DNA of 64,000 bases, taken from positions 124,001 through 188,000 of the forward strand of contig CALSFV010000214.1 of the NCBI GenBank assembly GCA_943737045.1, given 5' to 3'. Position 1 is the first letter of the stretch. Each line of letters opens with the position of its first letter. This document shows positions 34,028 through 45,900 of this stretch, piece by piece. This DNA comes from Parapristionchus giblindavisi (taxonomy: Eukaryota > Nematoda > Chromadorea > Rhabditida > Diplogasteridae). The notes under the pieces are model-generated. The model was given only the letters and a program-made list of their open reading frames with translations. It was not told where the DNA came from and did no database searches. Made by a program: the position numbers and the translations under genes.

Positions 34028-35723
34028 TGAGAGGAATCGCCAGAGGTTCGACCACCCCCCGGCGGTAGAAATTTCGACCCCCTGAAAAATTCAGATTAAG
34101 TACTTTGAACGATGCTCTATCGAACTGCGTTTTCCGAATTTGCATATCTGCTCTCATTTTCGAGTTACGGTAGGTCAAAGTTGGCAGGTACGGTATTTTT
34201 GACTCGAGTGTGTGTCAGAAAAATGATCATAACTCCGTTCAAAATAATGATAGACATTTTTTTCAAAATAAGGATCGAAAGAGGAGATCTTGGGCAACAT
34301 TTCCCAGTTGATGACGTCATTTGTCGACCATGCGCCGGTGCGGGGCGGTCGGTTTTATGAAAAAGTGACGTAACTTTCCTAATCGGAAAAAGTGCACTTT
34401 TCTTCTATGCGCGTTTTGTTGCGTCCATATGTGTCTAAAAATGACCCAAGTTTCAGAGGATTTGAGAAATGCAAAAAAAAGCGTTGATTTTAGTGACGCG
34501 ACCTCGGACCTGTCATAGGAAAGAACGGCTTATTCCTTTATCAAGAAACAGCAAAGGAGCTTAAATGACTCAAAAACATCCGAAAAAGCATTACGATCTC
34601 AAAATACAAAAAAAAAATACCTTGGAACACGTTTTCTGTGTCTGTAAAAATCAGCAAAAGATTTGGATCGAACCGGGGTTCGAACCCGCCCGTACTTCAT
34701 CATTCCTTGAAGAGAGAGAGAGAGCGAGAGCGAGGAAGTACGGGCGGGTTCGAACCCCGGTTCGATCCAAATCTTTTGCTGATTTTTACAGACACAGAAA
34801 ACGTGTTCCAAGGTATTTTTTTCGTGATAAGAATGATGAAACAAGTTGTTTTGAGTCATTCTGAGCTGGAAAACGTTCATTTTATGGCAACACATCTCTT
34901 CTCAAAGGGTGAGTTGGGGGGCGCGCGTGTAATCTCGATGGCGGATATCTCGGCTCTAAGAGCAGGTAGGCCTTCACTTCCAAAAACATAAATGTTCAAA
35001 AACATTATAAGAAATATTATAAAGATTAATTAACATTACTGAGACGTATTTTCCACGTGGAAAAGCAAAATATGGGTTTTTTTCAAATTTTTCGGAACTC
35101 GGTGATTTTGTGTTTCAAATAACTGTCATATATGGGTATTTTGAGATCGTAATGCTTTTTCGGATGTTTTTGAGTCATTTAAGCTCCTTTGCTGTTTCTT
35201 GATAAAGGAATAAGCCGTTCTTTCCTATGACAGGTCCAAGGTCGCGTCACTAAAATCAACGCTTTTTTTTGCATTTCTCAAATCCTCTGAAACTTGGGTC
35301 ATTTTTAGACACATATGGACGCAACAAAACGCGCATAGAAGAAAAGTGAACTTTTTCCGATTAGGAAAGTTACGTCACTTTTTCATAAAACCGACCGCCC
35401 CGCACCGGCGCATGGTCGACAAATGACGTCATCAACTGGGAAATGTTGCCCAAGATCTCCTCTTTCGATCCTTTTTTTGAAAAAATGTCGATCATTATTT
35501 TGAACGGAGTTATGATCATTTTTCTGACACACACTCGAGTCAAAAATACCGTACCTGCCAACTTTGACCTACCGTAACTCGAAAATGAGAGCAGATATGC
35601 AAATTCGGAAAACGCAGTTCGATAGAGCATCGTTCAAAGTACTTAATCTGAATTTTTCAGGGGGTCGAAATTTCTACCGCCGCGGACCCTCCGAAACGGT
35701 CGATTTTCTCGCGATTCCTCTCA
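34028..35723. mobile_element. 1.7-kb foldback element with TA duplication
   Basis: Termini TGAGAGGAATCGC and GCGATTCCTCTCA. TA lies at both flanks (34026-34027, 35724-35725), and unit A keeps the empty site GATTATATACAATC (24541). Outer arms 34061-34608 and 35139-35685 are nearly identical. Nested inside is a second palindrome (about 34612-34705 and 34735-34830) around GGGGTTCGAACCC, a tRNA B-box-like core, flanking GAGAGAGAGAGCGAGA. Open frames in the arms mirror each other and are a by-product of the symmetry; no transposase seen. Unit B only. Confidence 0.9.
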
Positions 35724-36645
35724 TATACAATCACAATCAGGAAATCTAATGTTCGAAAATATTATCAAGGTTTATACCTGAATTGATGAGAACCCGTGTA
35801 TTTAATTTTAATCGTCTTGTTCTACAGTATGCACAAACAAAGATTGTATTACTACTCGATATTATTATTATTACTTCTGACGAAATAAAAAAAAGGTTTT
35901 AATAAAAGCCTTAATGCGAATGACGTAGGCTAATTCCTCATTACTAAATTTCAAAATTGTGTCGTTCAGCGTAATACCACTACAAATGATCGCTCTTCAC
36001 AATTTCGAAATAACTTTGTTGTCAATTGACGTTTAACCATCTTTTTGCTCGTTTACAGTCTGACATTGTCATGTGACTGCAACATTGATATTTTCAATGT
36101 AAAACAGGGTTTAATAGGAATTTTAGAGAAAAAATATTAGCAGGGAGTTGATATTGGCCTATTCTCAAGAATCCAAGAATAATAAATGCCTTAAACAAAT
36201 ATATCAGCCGAACCTGGGACACAAAAATCTGTCTCCGAATCGGCTCTCGAAACCACTTTCATTCGTTACGTGGTCACATCGTGTGCATTTTGCAGTAAAT
36301 CGGTGTACTTGAGTTTTTTATAACTTTGGTAAATACTTATGTCAATGCAATAACTGTTTGCGAAATGATATACTGCATTGAATGAAGAATAACGAAATTT
36401 TCGAAATTCTTCATTCAATTTCAACAACAACCGAAAACTTTGATATCGTGCAATTTTTAAATGTACACCAAATGTACACCCTCTCTTTAAGAAACCTAGA
36501 ACATATTAAATATCGTTAGCAATAATCTCTGTTTAAACGAAATATAGGCTCCAGTATCCTGTAATAAAAGATATTTTGTAACAAATCAATCTTTATACAA
36601 ACCTTTTAAAACAAAAATTGAATGAAAAAATTCAAACAACGAAGA

Positions 36646-37712
36646 TCAATCATCTTTCTTTTCGAGTGATTCTACAATGTTCTGTACCACTGGATTATGA
36701 GCTAAGTCGTTCACTTGATCTTTAAGATCTCTGAGTACATTTGCTTGCTCCTAAATACAAAAATTTTAATTACCCAAGGCGCTATGATGTTAATCAATTT
36801 AATGAACTCTGTGAGGCCAGATGGGTGAGTACTTTATGCCTCATTGTCAGAGCAAACGAGGATATTTCTCCACCATTAGTGAAATTTAACTACCACCAAA
36901 AATGTGGGAAATAATGTTCCTTCGTTCTTTTTTCACCAGTCATTGCTATGATATTATTGTTTTAAATATTATGAGAGCAAGAATACAATTATAATGATTT
37001 TTTCCAATAAGCTGCATAATAAAATATGTAAGTATGAAAACATTTCCAATAACTTTAACTTTTCGAGAACTGCATAGGTATTCATGAACGCCGGCTATGG
37101 GTTGCCGACAAAAGTGACGTCGCAAGCGTAGGCGAAGTTCTTTGCCACAGATCCTTCCCTTAAGCTTGTGACGTCACGTTTGCAAACCCTTTGCCAATGT
37201 TCATGAATACGGTCTCTGAACTAACATTTGTTTGTTGTGTTGTCTCATCAAGTACGTCGTCTATCTCTTGCGAGGTGGCATTAGGCGGTACCTTAAAAAT
37301 ATTGTTGTCTTAAAACTCGAAAGTCCTTTACGTTGAATTTTCTAAAATAGCGAATAACATAGATTTTTTCTCTCCGCTTTGTTTTTCTGTTTACAGCGAG
37401 AAACAACGTGCTAATTTGAAACTCTCCGATCTGGGGTCGTTTTCTTTGTCTACGAGAGTATTGCCAATGCGGCGACTAAACTTAGTTTGAGGAGAGCATT
37501 TAAAAGCGAGAGAGCGGAGAGTTTAAGCTGGGCAATTTCACCTTTATCTGTGTTGTTCTCTGATAAAGACGTATAATTCATTTATGAAAACGTGAGAGAT
37601 GCGCCAGAGCAGGGAGTCTCGACTTTGCAACTCAGTAATTATCTTTCTTGAGCTTTGATCTAGATCTATCACTCACAACATTGTCGCCTTCAGGTTCTCC
37701 TTTGTCCGACAT
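36646..37712 (-). CDS. Small acidic protein, copy B
   Basis: Three in-phase exons: 37712-37677 (MSDKGEPEGDNV), 37291-37226 (VPPNATSQEIDDVLDETT..) and 36750-36646 (EQANVLRDLKDQVNDLAHNP.., ending LEKKDD). About 67 residues. Compared with copy A the frame is kept despite about a dozen amino-acid changes and one codon lost, a pattern expected under coding constraint. Intron 2 contains a TGACGTCA hairpin element (37081-37216), and intron 1 contains a 115-bp-family MITE (about 37385-37512). Confidence 0.65.
37081..37216. mobile_element. Hairpin element with GTGACGTCAC
   Basis: TATTCATGAACG on the left and CAATGTTCATGAATAC on the right form the ends; GTGACGTCGCAAGCGTAGG and CTTGTGACGTCACG lie inside. 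A shorter relative is at 25722-25795 in unit A and another at about 17074-17125. Confidence 0.6.
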
Positions 37713-37880
37713 TGATAATGGTTGGTAATCGAGTAGAAAGATGGAGAAACGCAGACCAGCAACTCTTTCATGTCGAAATAATCGACAGCAAGCATTTATA
37801 GAGTTGAGATAAGGCTATCAATGGAAGAAATCTTTGCGAAATAATATACCCTGCCGAATGGAGAATTTCGAAATTGCTGA

Positions 37881-38508
37881 CAAGGGAATGGCCTCAATTC
37901 GGCCTGACCTTATGAGATGTCATTAGTGTGACTAAAATTAGTTATATATGCCGATCGCAAATCCGTTTTTAGACAGTGCCTAATCGAGCTGAGCTTCGAA
38001 AAAATCGATCTTGAAATTTCCCTTTCTTGGCTGGCTGGTCGATTCGAAAGTTCGCATGGTCTCCTACACTAAACTATCCCGATGGGTTCATTAGCTCATC
38101 TATCAGCCATCAATACATCTACTTCCGTAGTGTAGTGGATAAGGTGTCCACGTTCACTTTTGATTGCCACGGGTTCGATCCCCTTTGAAGCAATTTTCTT
38201 TTGCTAATTTTTTCTTGTCGAAAGATTGAAATATTTTTCTGTTATTATGAGAACCAGAAAAGAAAATAGGAAAGCAGGTCGTTGTCTCGATAGTTGATTG
38301 AGTTAACGAACCCATCAGGATATTTTAGTCTAGGAGACAGCATGAACTTTCGAATCAGCCAAGAAAGCCAAATTTTAATATCGATTTTCTCAAAGTTCAG
38401 GTCGATTAGGCACTGTCTAAAAACGGTTTTGCGATCAGCATATATAACTAATTTTAGTCACACTATTGACATCTCATAAGGTCAGGCCGAATTGAGACCA
38501 TTCCCTTG
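37881..38508. mobile_element. TNA MITE (family 3) carrying a tRNA-like unit, unit B only
   Basis: CAAGGGAATGGCCTCAATTCG to GAGACCATTCCCTTG with TGA on both sides; unit A has the empty site AAATTGCTGAAATTTCTCGC. Internal + strand unit: A box TAGTGTAGTGG at 38128, B box GGTTCGATCCCC at 38172 and TTTT at 38194. The tRNA-like part is shared with the element at about 60480-61247. Confidence 0.9.
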
Positions 38509-38723
38509 TGAAATTTCTCGCAAGAACATACTTATGTATAGTAAAAGTCGGAGTTTCTTTAATAATCAATCTACAGTATCTCGCAAAGTAAAAGCATATT
38601 GATACTCTTTTATAGCATACGCACTCAAAAAGGAAAAGCATACTCATACTCGTTTATATCAGAAGCACCATACACTGGTTCTTTGATCTATAAGCTTATC
38701 AGTTTAAGTAATAATTTTCGTTT

Positions 38724-39044
38724 ATGCATCGTTACATTTGCCTGACGCGCCTACGCCGTCACGTAAAAAAACGTTACATTTGGCGACGCGCGTCGACGTC
38801 AATTTTGGAGTGTGTTGGGTCCCAAGGGGAAAACCCTGATTGTCATCAGGGGTACGGTAGGAAATTACCGTAACCATCGATCAATATTGGTTGGCTAAAG
38901 TAACCTTTTACCGTATCCCTGATGACATTCAGGGTTTTCCACTTAGGACCCAACACACTCCACAATTGACGTCGACGCGCGTCGCCAAATGTAACGTTTT
39001 TTTACGTGACGGCGTAGGCGCGTCAGGCAAATGTAACGATGCAT
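38724..39044. mobile_element. Foldback element with about 130-bp perfect arms
   Basis: Starts ATGCATCGTTACATTTGCC and ends with its inverse. Arms contain GACGCGCGTCGACGTCAAT and GTGTTGGGTCC. The loop reads GGTACGGTAGG..CCGTATCCC. Located between small gene B and EGAS copy B; absent from unit A. Confidence 0.85.
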
Positions 39045-39062
39045 TATGTTACTATAATATAG

Positions 39063-39403
39063 AATATCACGGGTCTCCGGTAAAAGTGTAGAAACGTCTG
39101 CCACTATGAAAATTATTTGTCTTTGATTTCGATGAAAGTTGGTCAGTGGGTGTGGTTGGGGGTCATGAGAAGGCCGAGCCACTTCATTTGGCCAAAATTA
39201 CAAATTATCGATTTTTTGTGATCTACCCTGGAAATGAGCATAACTCGGTTCATTTTCATCGTACAGCGAACTGACAGGTGTCCAACCCAACCCCAACCCC
39301 ACCCACTGACCATCTTTCATCGAAATCAAAGACAAAAAATTTTCATTGTGGCAGGCCCGGCTGTTTTTGCTACACTTTTACAGGAGACCCGTGATATGAA
39401 TAT
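39063..39403. mobile_element. Second foldback element
   Basis: ATATCACGGGTCTCC on the left and GGAGACCCGTGATAT on the right; inner arms GATTTCGATGAAAGTTGGTC / GACCATCTTTCATCGAAATC. Lies directly next to the 38724 foldback. No coding potential. Confidence 0.8.
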
Positions 39404-39974
39404 TATTGTCACTTTTTAAAAATATGGATAGATAATTATTTTTGAAAGAATGATTTTACTTTACGTCCAAATATAGTTTCGCACACTTTATTCTCCGAAT
39501 AATTATAATAATAAGTTTATGCGTTACAAGGAAAATTTAGAAATATTGAACAATTGATGCCGTGGTGAATTACGATGCCACAACTTACTTGGTAGATAGT
39601 AAAGAAATAACAATTACCTATTTATTATATATCGATTACGGACGAATGAATACTTTTGCATGGGATCAAGCTGTGGGGCAAAAAATAGAACAAGGGGCGA
39701 AAAAAAGAACAGCATTTTGGTTGAGAATGAATTTAGTCCTCTGATACTTACTTGTGTAGAGAGGACTATGTGATATTTCCCTCATCAGCATATAATATGA
39801 ATTCGTTAGTGGAAAAGAAGGAAGGATCTCTACTCTGCTCGACTTCAACAACAATGAAACATAAGATACGTCTCCTTGGTACACACAACAACAATAGAGG
39901 GCCTTCAAATCATCTCTACTATTCCTTTTGAGTACTCATTTACCCATACCCACTTCTCCTTCCTTCATTCGAAG

Positions 39975-42900
39975 ATGCCAATCCTTCTTTGGTTATTATC
40001 TCTTATATCATCTACGAAAGCGACTGCTGATCTACTCAACACACTTCTTCCTCCAGTGGGATGTCATAATTATGGTCTATGTCAGTCAGGATTGACTGTC
40101 GCGCCGAAATATGAATGTGATCAATGTTTGTGTAATTTCGGCTATACTGGAGATCGATGTCAATATGGTACAATTTATTTTAAACCCATTTTAGCTATCT
40201 TTTTTTAAATATTGATATTTTATTATTATTGGCTACTTCGTTTAAAATTAGGATCAGTGGAGCTCATGTCGCTACAGATCCGATGGCACAGCACATAATT
40301 GATCTCGCTAAAGTGATTGTGATTAAATGTAAAAATGTACATGCAAACAAATGGTTACTGGGGACGGTAGCAATTCTAAATTTCAGACGATCAACAAAAC
40401 ATCTGTGCGAGTTCTCCATGTTCCGGAACATTTTCCAACTGCGTACAGATAAGCAGTGGACAATACAAATGTGTATGCCCTACAAATAAGTACGGACCAA
40501 ACTGCGATGCCAGTACGGTCTAGTTACATTTATTTATTTATTTATTCCATCAAATATATGTCCATGAGCATAATACTGGCAGGGGAAGATGAGAGATGGA
40601 TTAGTTACATTTAAAACACCCAACTCCCTTTGAAGATTTCATAGGTTAAACAATAATGAGCAATACGTTTTTCAAAGTTCTGTATAAATTATTTTGAATA
40701 TTATTATTACTTCACAAATTACAGACTCGTGTTCTTCATTACCTCCAGGGTTTTGTAATTCACTTGTTAATCCACCCGGAATTTGTTATGTGGAAGGCGA
40801 GGTACGACAAATTATTATCTTCGTTACACATTTAATTCAAATTACGGTGTGTATTTGATAGGGTTACTTTGAAGTGATATTGTACGGAACAGTAACACTA
40901 AGTAGTATGTATTAACGAACGACGATTTCAGACTAGCTACAGATGCTTGTGCAGTAATATTGTCAGTTGGGGATTTAACTGTGAATGTTAGTAAAATATA
41001 TTTAATTTTGCGGTTTACGCATTTTGAATGTCATGAAGATTCTGTTCTCCTGTTTATTACAGTGCCCCCGGCGACAAATCCTTGCCAGGGTAAATGCGGA
41101 CCTGGAATGTGCCTTAATGTGAATCGATACGCCGTGAAATGTAGTTGTCCCCAGATTGGAGGAGAAGATGCTTACGGTACTTAAAACTTATAAGACTATC
41201 GAGTTGGGATGCGGGCGATCAAGGGTTTTTTCCTCGGAGTGAGGGGAGTGGGAGCGATTACTGGTCCGAAGGGATTGCGGGCCCGCAATCATTCCACCTC
41301 TCCCCTCCCTCTGAGGTTGCGGGCGCACAATGATTTTACGAGCTACTGTGGGCCCGCAACCCCCGAATAGCCAACTCTGCTACGAGAGACTATAATACCT
41401 TTGCCAGCAAAATGATTAGTCATTGATGTATGATCTATTCTTAGGTATTAACTGTGATCTCTTGGTATCAAATGGTCTCGTTCTCCGTTGTGGAACACCG
41501 GCAGATACCTGTGATAGGACGAAATCATATTGTATTGAGAGCATGGATCCGCAACTTGATTGTAGCTTGAATTGTCGAGGAGGATGGACTGGTCCTGACT
41601 GCCAGACACGTATGTTATTCAAGTACAGGCAGTTACTCACAGAGAAAATTCTCCTCAGCGATGCTCTGTTCTACGAAATTGACTGCTTAGAACAGTAGAT
41701 CAGAAATTGAATTTCTTACTTTCCAACGGGATTTTTTGAATATATTTCTCAGAATTTAGAAAATGAAACAGTAAGAAATTAAAAGTTTAAACACCACAAG
41801 CAAATTTTACTCTCCGCATTGACAATGCTCTATTGTAGAAAAAGAAAGCGAGAGAATGTTGCCAGAGCGTTTCAAATTAGCTTGGGGTGTCGCTTTAAAT
41901 TAATTTTCTATGTGAGTACCCAAATACGCATGACTTTGACAGCAATCTACAATGATCCATGTCTAAACGTGCCTGATCCAGTGTGCAGTGGACATGGAAC
42001 ATGCACATCAAAGCCAGGATACGATTGGACTGGGTGTGATTGTGATGATGGATGGCTTGGAAAAGACTGTGATGGTCACTTCGTTTATTTGTTTTAATTT
42101 ATCATTCATTGTAACAATTGCAACAGCAAGTGGTATTCAAATTGGTACAAGGTCGGATGAGAACCATACTTCGTCTACTCATTAGTGCTTGGCTCTCATA
42201 TCGAAATGGTTCTCATCCAATCGGTTCTCATTCATCGGTTCTCATACGACCTATTGCCTTCAAATTACATAGATGCTTTCTGATAGACAATTAATCGCCT
42301 TCCATTTCAGTGGAAAGTTTCTGTTATAATAACCCAGACTATTGCAAGAATGGAGGATACTGTCAGGATTTGCCTGATTTCACATACATATGCAGATGTC
42401 TATCACTGTATAGCGGGGACCAATGCGAAGGTCACTCACACAAGTCTTATCTTATAATTAGTAAAACTTATTATTATAATTATTACATCATTATTACTAT
42501 CATTAGTATTGACTAAATATTTCTAGTTTACGATTTATGCCAATGCACCGATTGCAATGGAAGAGGAACATGCACTCAGATAACTACTCTAAGTCAAGTG
42601 ATACTTCAGTGTGAATGCGATGAGGGACATTGGGTGAGATGTTTGAACTTCAAATGTAATTGAGTTCTAGCTTAGAAAAATACAATATAATAGTATTTTA
42701 TCATTTCTTACAGAGTATAAAATATGTATGTAACAAATACATAGAAAGATTAAAACATGAAATGAAATACGAAGAAATGGCGTATACACTGCAATTGCTT
42801 GATCAATGAAATTGTGAATGTGCAGGGGATAACGTGTGATGATTCTCAATCATCAAAGACTCCGGATCAAATCCTCATTGAAGTCTACGGAAAGTGCAGT

Positions 42901-45900
42901 TACTTGGAAATTCTTAACGTAAATACATAATATCGGTTACCTGATACATACAATGTTATTTTAGTTGACAGACCAAAGGACTCGAAACAATGCACGATTC
43001 ATAGCTGCGCTTCCATTCGCGCTGACTCATCTTTCTGATCAGGTCACTGACTAGGGAATGGTTTCTTTGATGCATGAAATTATGGTTAGTGACATACATA
43101 GCGATAATCAGCATGGTCTACTTAGTAAGAATCAACTTTCAAAAGCTGCGGTTGATCGATTTTTTGAACGAAACCCGTCGCATATCCGCCGCACGAAAGT
43201 CAGCCAAAAAAGATTTTTTGGACTTGATTTCCATTGAAACTGCAATTTTTTTTGCTCGAACTACCATGCAGACATAAAATGCTGTCGGGGGAATCGAACT
43301 CATGTTCAAAAAGTGAAAGAACACAAAAAATGCAACTTTTGGCTGTCTTTCGTACGGCGGATATGCGACGGGTTTCGTTCAAAAAATCGATCAACCGCAG
43401 CTTTTGAAAGTTGATTCTTACTACGTCGACCATGCTGATTATCGCTATGTATGTCACTAACCGTAATTTCATGCATCAAAGAAACCATTCCCTACTGAGA
43501 TATTTCCGATTTCATATGTGCCATTTCAGCGATATCACCATGGTTGAATGGTGGGGTACACAGAGAAAAAGTGTACTCTACAGCACATAAAACGTGTGAC
43601 ATGTTATATTTAACACTATTTGAATTAAAAAACGCACAAAATTGTTAAATATAACATTTCTTATGTGCTGTGGGTTGCACTTTTTTTCTTCGTTTTGAAT
43701 TCATTTATCTTCTCAATTTAACTTAACTTAAAATATTGTGTGAGACCCGTAAGGATCTATCGTGGCAATTGGATGAGTTCATTATTCATGCAAGGTATGA
43801 AGGGCTCACCCTGGATCGAAGGTTAGCAACCAATTCCATTTACTTTGCTCTTCCTTTATTCTTCGTTTAGGTACAAGCATAAAATATCCCAAAATAGCTC
43901 ATAAACAACAATAATATCATTGTAGTGCTACCTTTGCTTTTGATATGAATTATGTTCTTGGGAATTGCTTTACATTTAATTCCTACAAGGCCAACTTCAC
44001 ATATAGAAGAAGATATGTTGGATCCGATAGCGGTATTTCTAATATATTCTAAAAAATATATTTCAAAGTTCTCATTTGCTTCTCTGTTTTGTATTTTTCT
44101 CAAGATTAATGCCTGCTAACGTTTTTTTCTCACTTTTACAATAGAACAATTTTAAAATTTGTAAGCGAAAATATTTTTTTGCGGTATGATATCATTTCAT
44201 GGCAGGTTTGACAGTTCGAATGGGAGGAACATCAAATCAATCAATCCCTTGGGATGAAAAGAGTGCAACTGCTTTATTCATTTATGATACTGAATTAGCT
44301 TTCAATACAGAGTCAGACCATGTTATGCCCAGACCAGGAGAGATCACACACTTCCAAGTGTTCAAGGTACATTTTGTATTGAACATATAAATTACACTTG
44401 TTTATTTGGTACGGCTACAACCACAATACCTTTTCTGTGTTTAGAAAAAGAGCAGAAATAGTATAGTAGATCAGAGAAAGAGCGATATGGGAAGGGTTGG
44501 AAAGGGGGACTCATAGAATATTTCTGTTTTTAGAAGCTAGTAGACTGCAGTAGAGTAGGCAAAAAGTATCGTCTTATTGGGGTCATGGCTAATCGAATCT
44601 ACATAATTTCCACTTTATCAGCGAAAATCAGTTATCCACGTTGCGTCCCCTACTAGTAGTAAAGCAATTACACACGTACATTATATACGGACAATATCGT
44701 TTATATTATTAGTTCTACTAGTGGAATGGGTTTTTTGCGGTATGCATAATACAATTTTGTTTTCAGGAAAACTACCATCGACTAGAACGAGGAGCGTTCT
44801 TTAGCACTGCTTGTTACAAAACGGACTCGGATCAATCAAAAGCATACTATGGACTTGGTCCTTACACAATTGAGGTACAAACCAATCAGTGATAATTGCG
44901 AAACATTTCTACGAATCCAGGCATGCTTCCGGAAATGCTACCAAGATAGAATAAAATCAATATGCGAATGTATGGACCCGCGATATTCATATTCAGAGGA
45001 TGAGAAACTTTGTACTTTAAACGAATGTCAGTTTACTGAAATCTCTTCAGTTGATTTTTTGAAATTGATTTAAACGATAACTTTTAGTTGAATGTGTTGA
45101 ATCAACAACAATGAAGTATGGAGATCCCTCTCAATGGAAAGATTGCACTTGTCTTCCTCCTTGTGATGAAAGTAAATATAGTGTTGTTCAGTCAAGATTT
45201 CGTCTTAAACCATTCGTAAGTCATCTGAATCGTCGGTACTAGTCGGAAATATCTTAGTAACCTGATCAGAAAGATGAGTCGGATGAGAACTGATGAATAA
45301 TAACCGACCGGATGACAACTATAATATTTGAATACTTTGCCTATACATTACCGCTTGTCTCTCATAGGCAAATAGATATCATCATTCATCGGTTTTCATG
45401 CGAAAACCTACCTCGCGGCGCACACCACCGCAGTGCGAAAAGACGGTGTGCGCCAAGGGGTGGAAATCAAAACTCGAGGGACATGTCGTCCCTTCCACCC
45501 CGTGGGGCACACCGTCGAGAGAGACTTTTCAGTGTGGTCTTAGTAATATCGTGAACAACTGCAGCAATGCCTATCAACAAGATGAAAGTGTACGTTTTCT
45601 TTCGTTCAAAGGCACACTCCGAACTAATTTGAAACTCTCCGCTCTGGCAATACTCTCTCGCTATCCTTGTCTACGAGAGAGTATTGCCAATGCGGATAGT
45701 AAAATTATCTTTGGGTGTGCCTTACAGCACGTATCCTCACCCATTTCTTACAATTCGCAAAGAACATAGAAATACGCAATGTGTAAAATGAATAGACTTA
45801 AAAAAAGAGCTTTTGAAATATTATAAATCAAGAAATTCATAATATTTCAGGTGATCACTATTGAATTTCCCCAAGTTGTAGATCAAGCATTCATCGAAGA

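Noticed and set aside
34565..34991. Overlapping + and - frames of similar sequence near 34.6-34.9 kb
   Set aside because: Product of palindrome symmetry in the foldback element; no domain and mirror-image translations.
45398..45769. 123-aa + frame across EGAS intron 18/exon 19
   Set aside because: Most of it is MITE hairpin sequence; only 45533-45589 fits as an EGAS exon.
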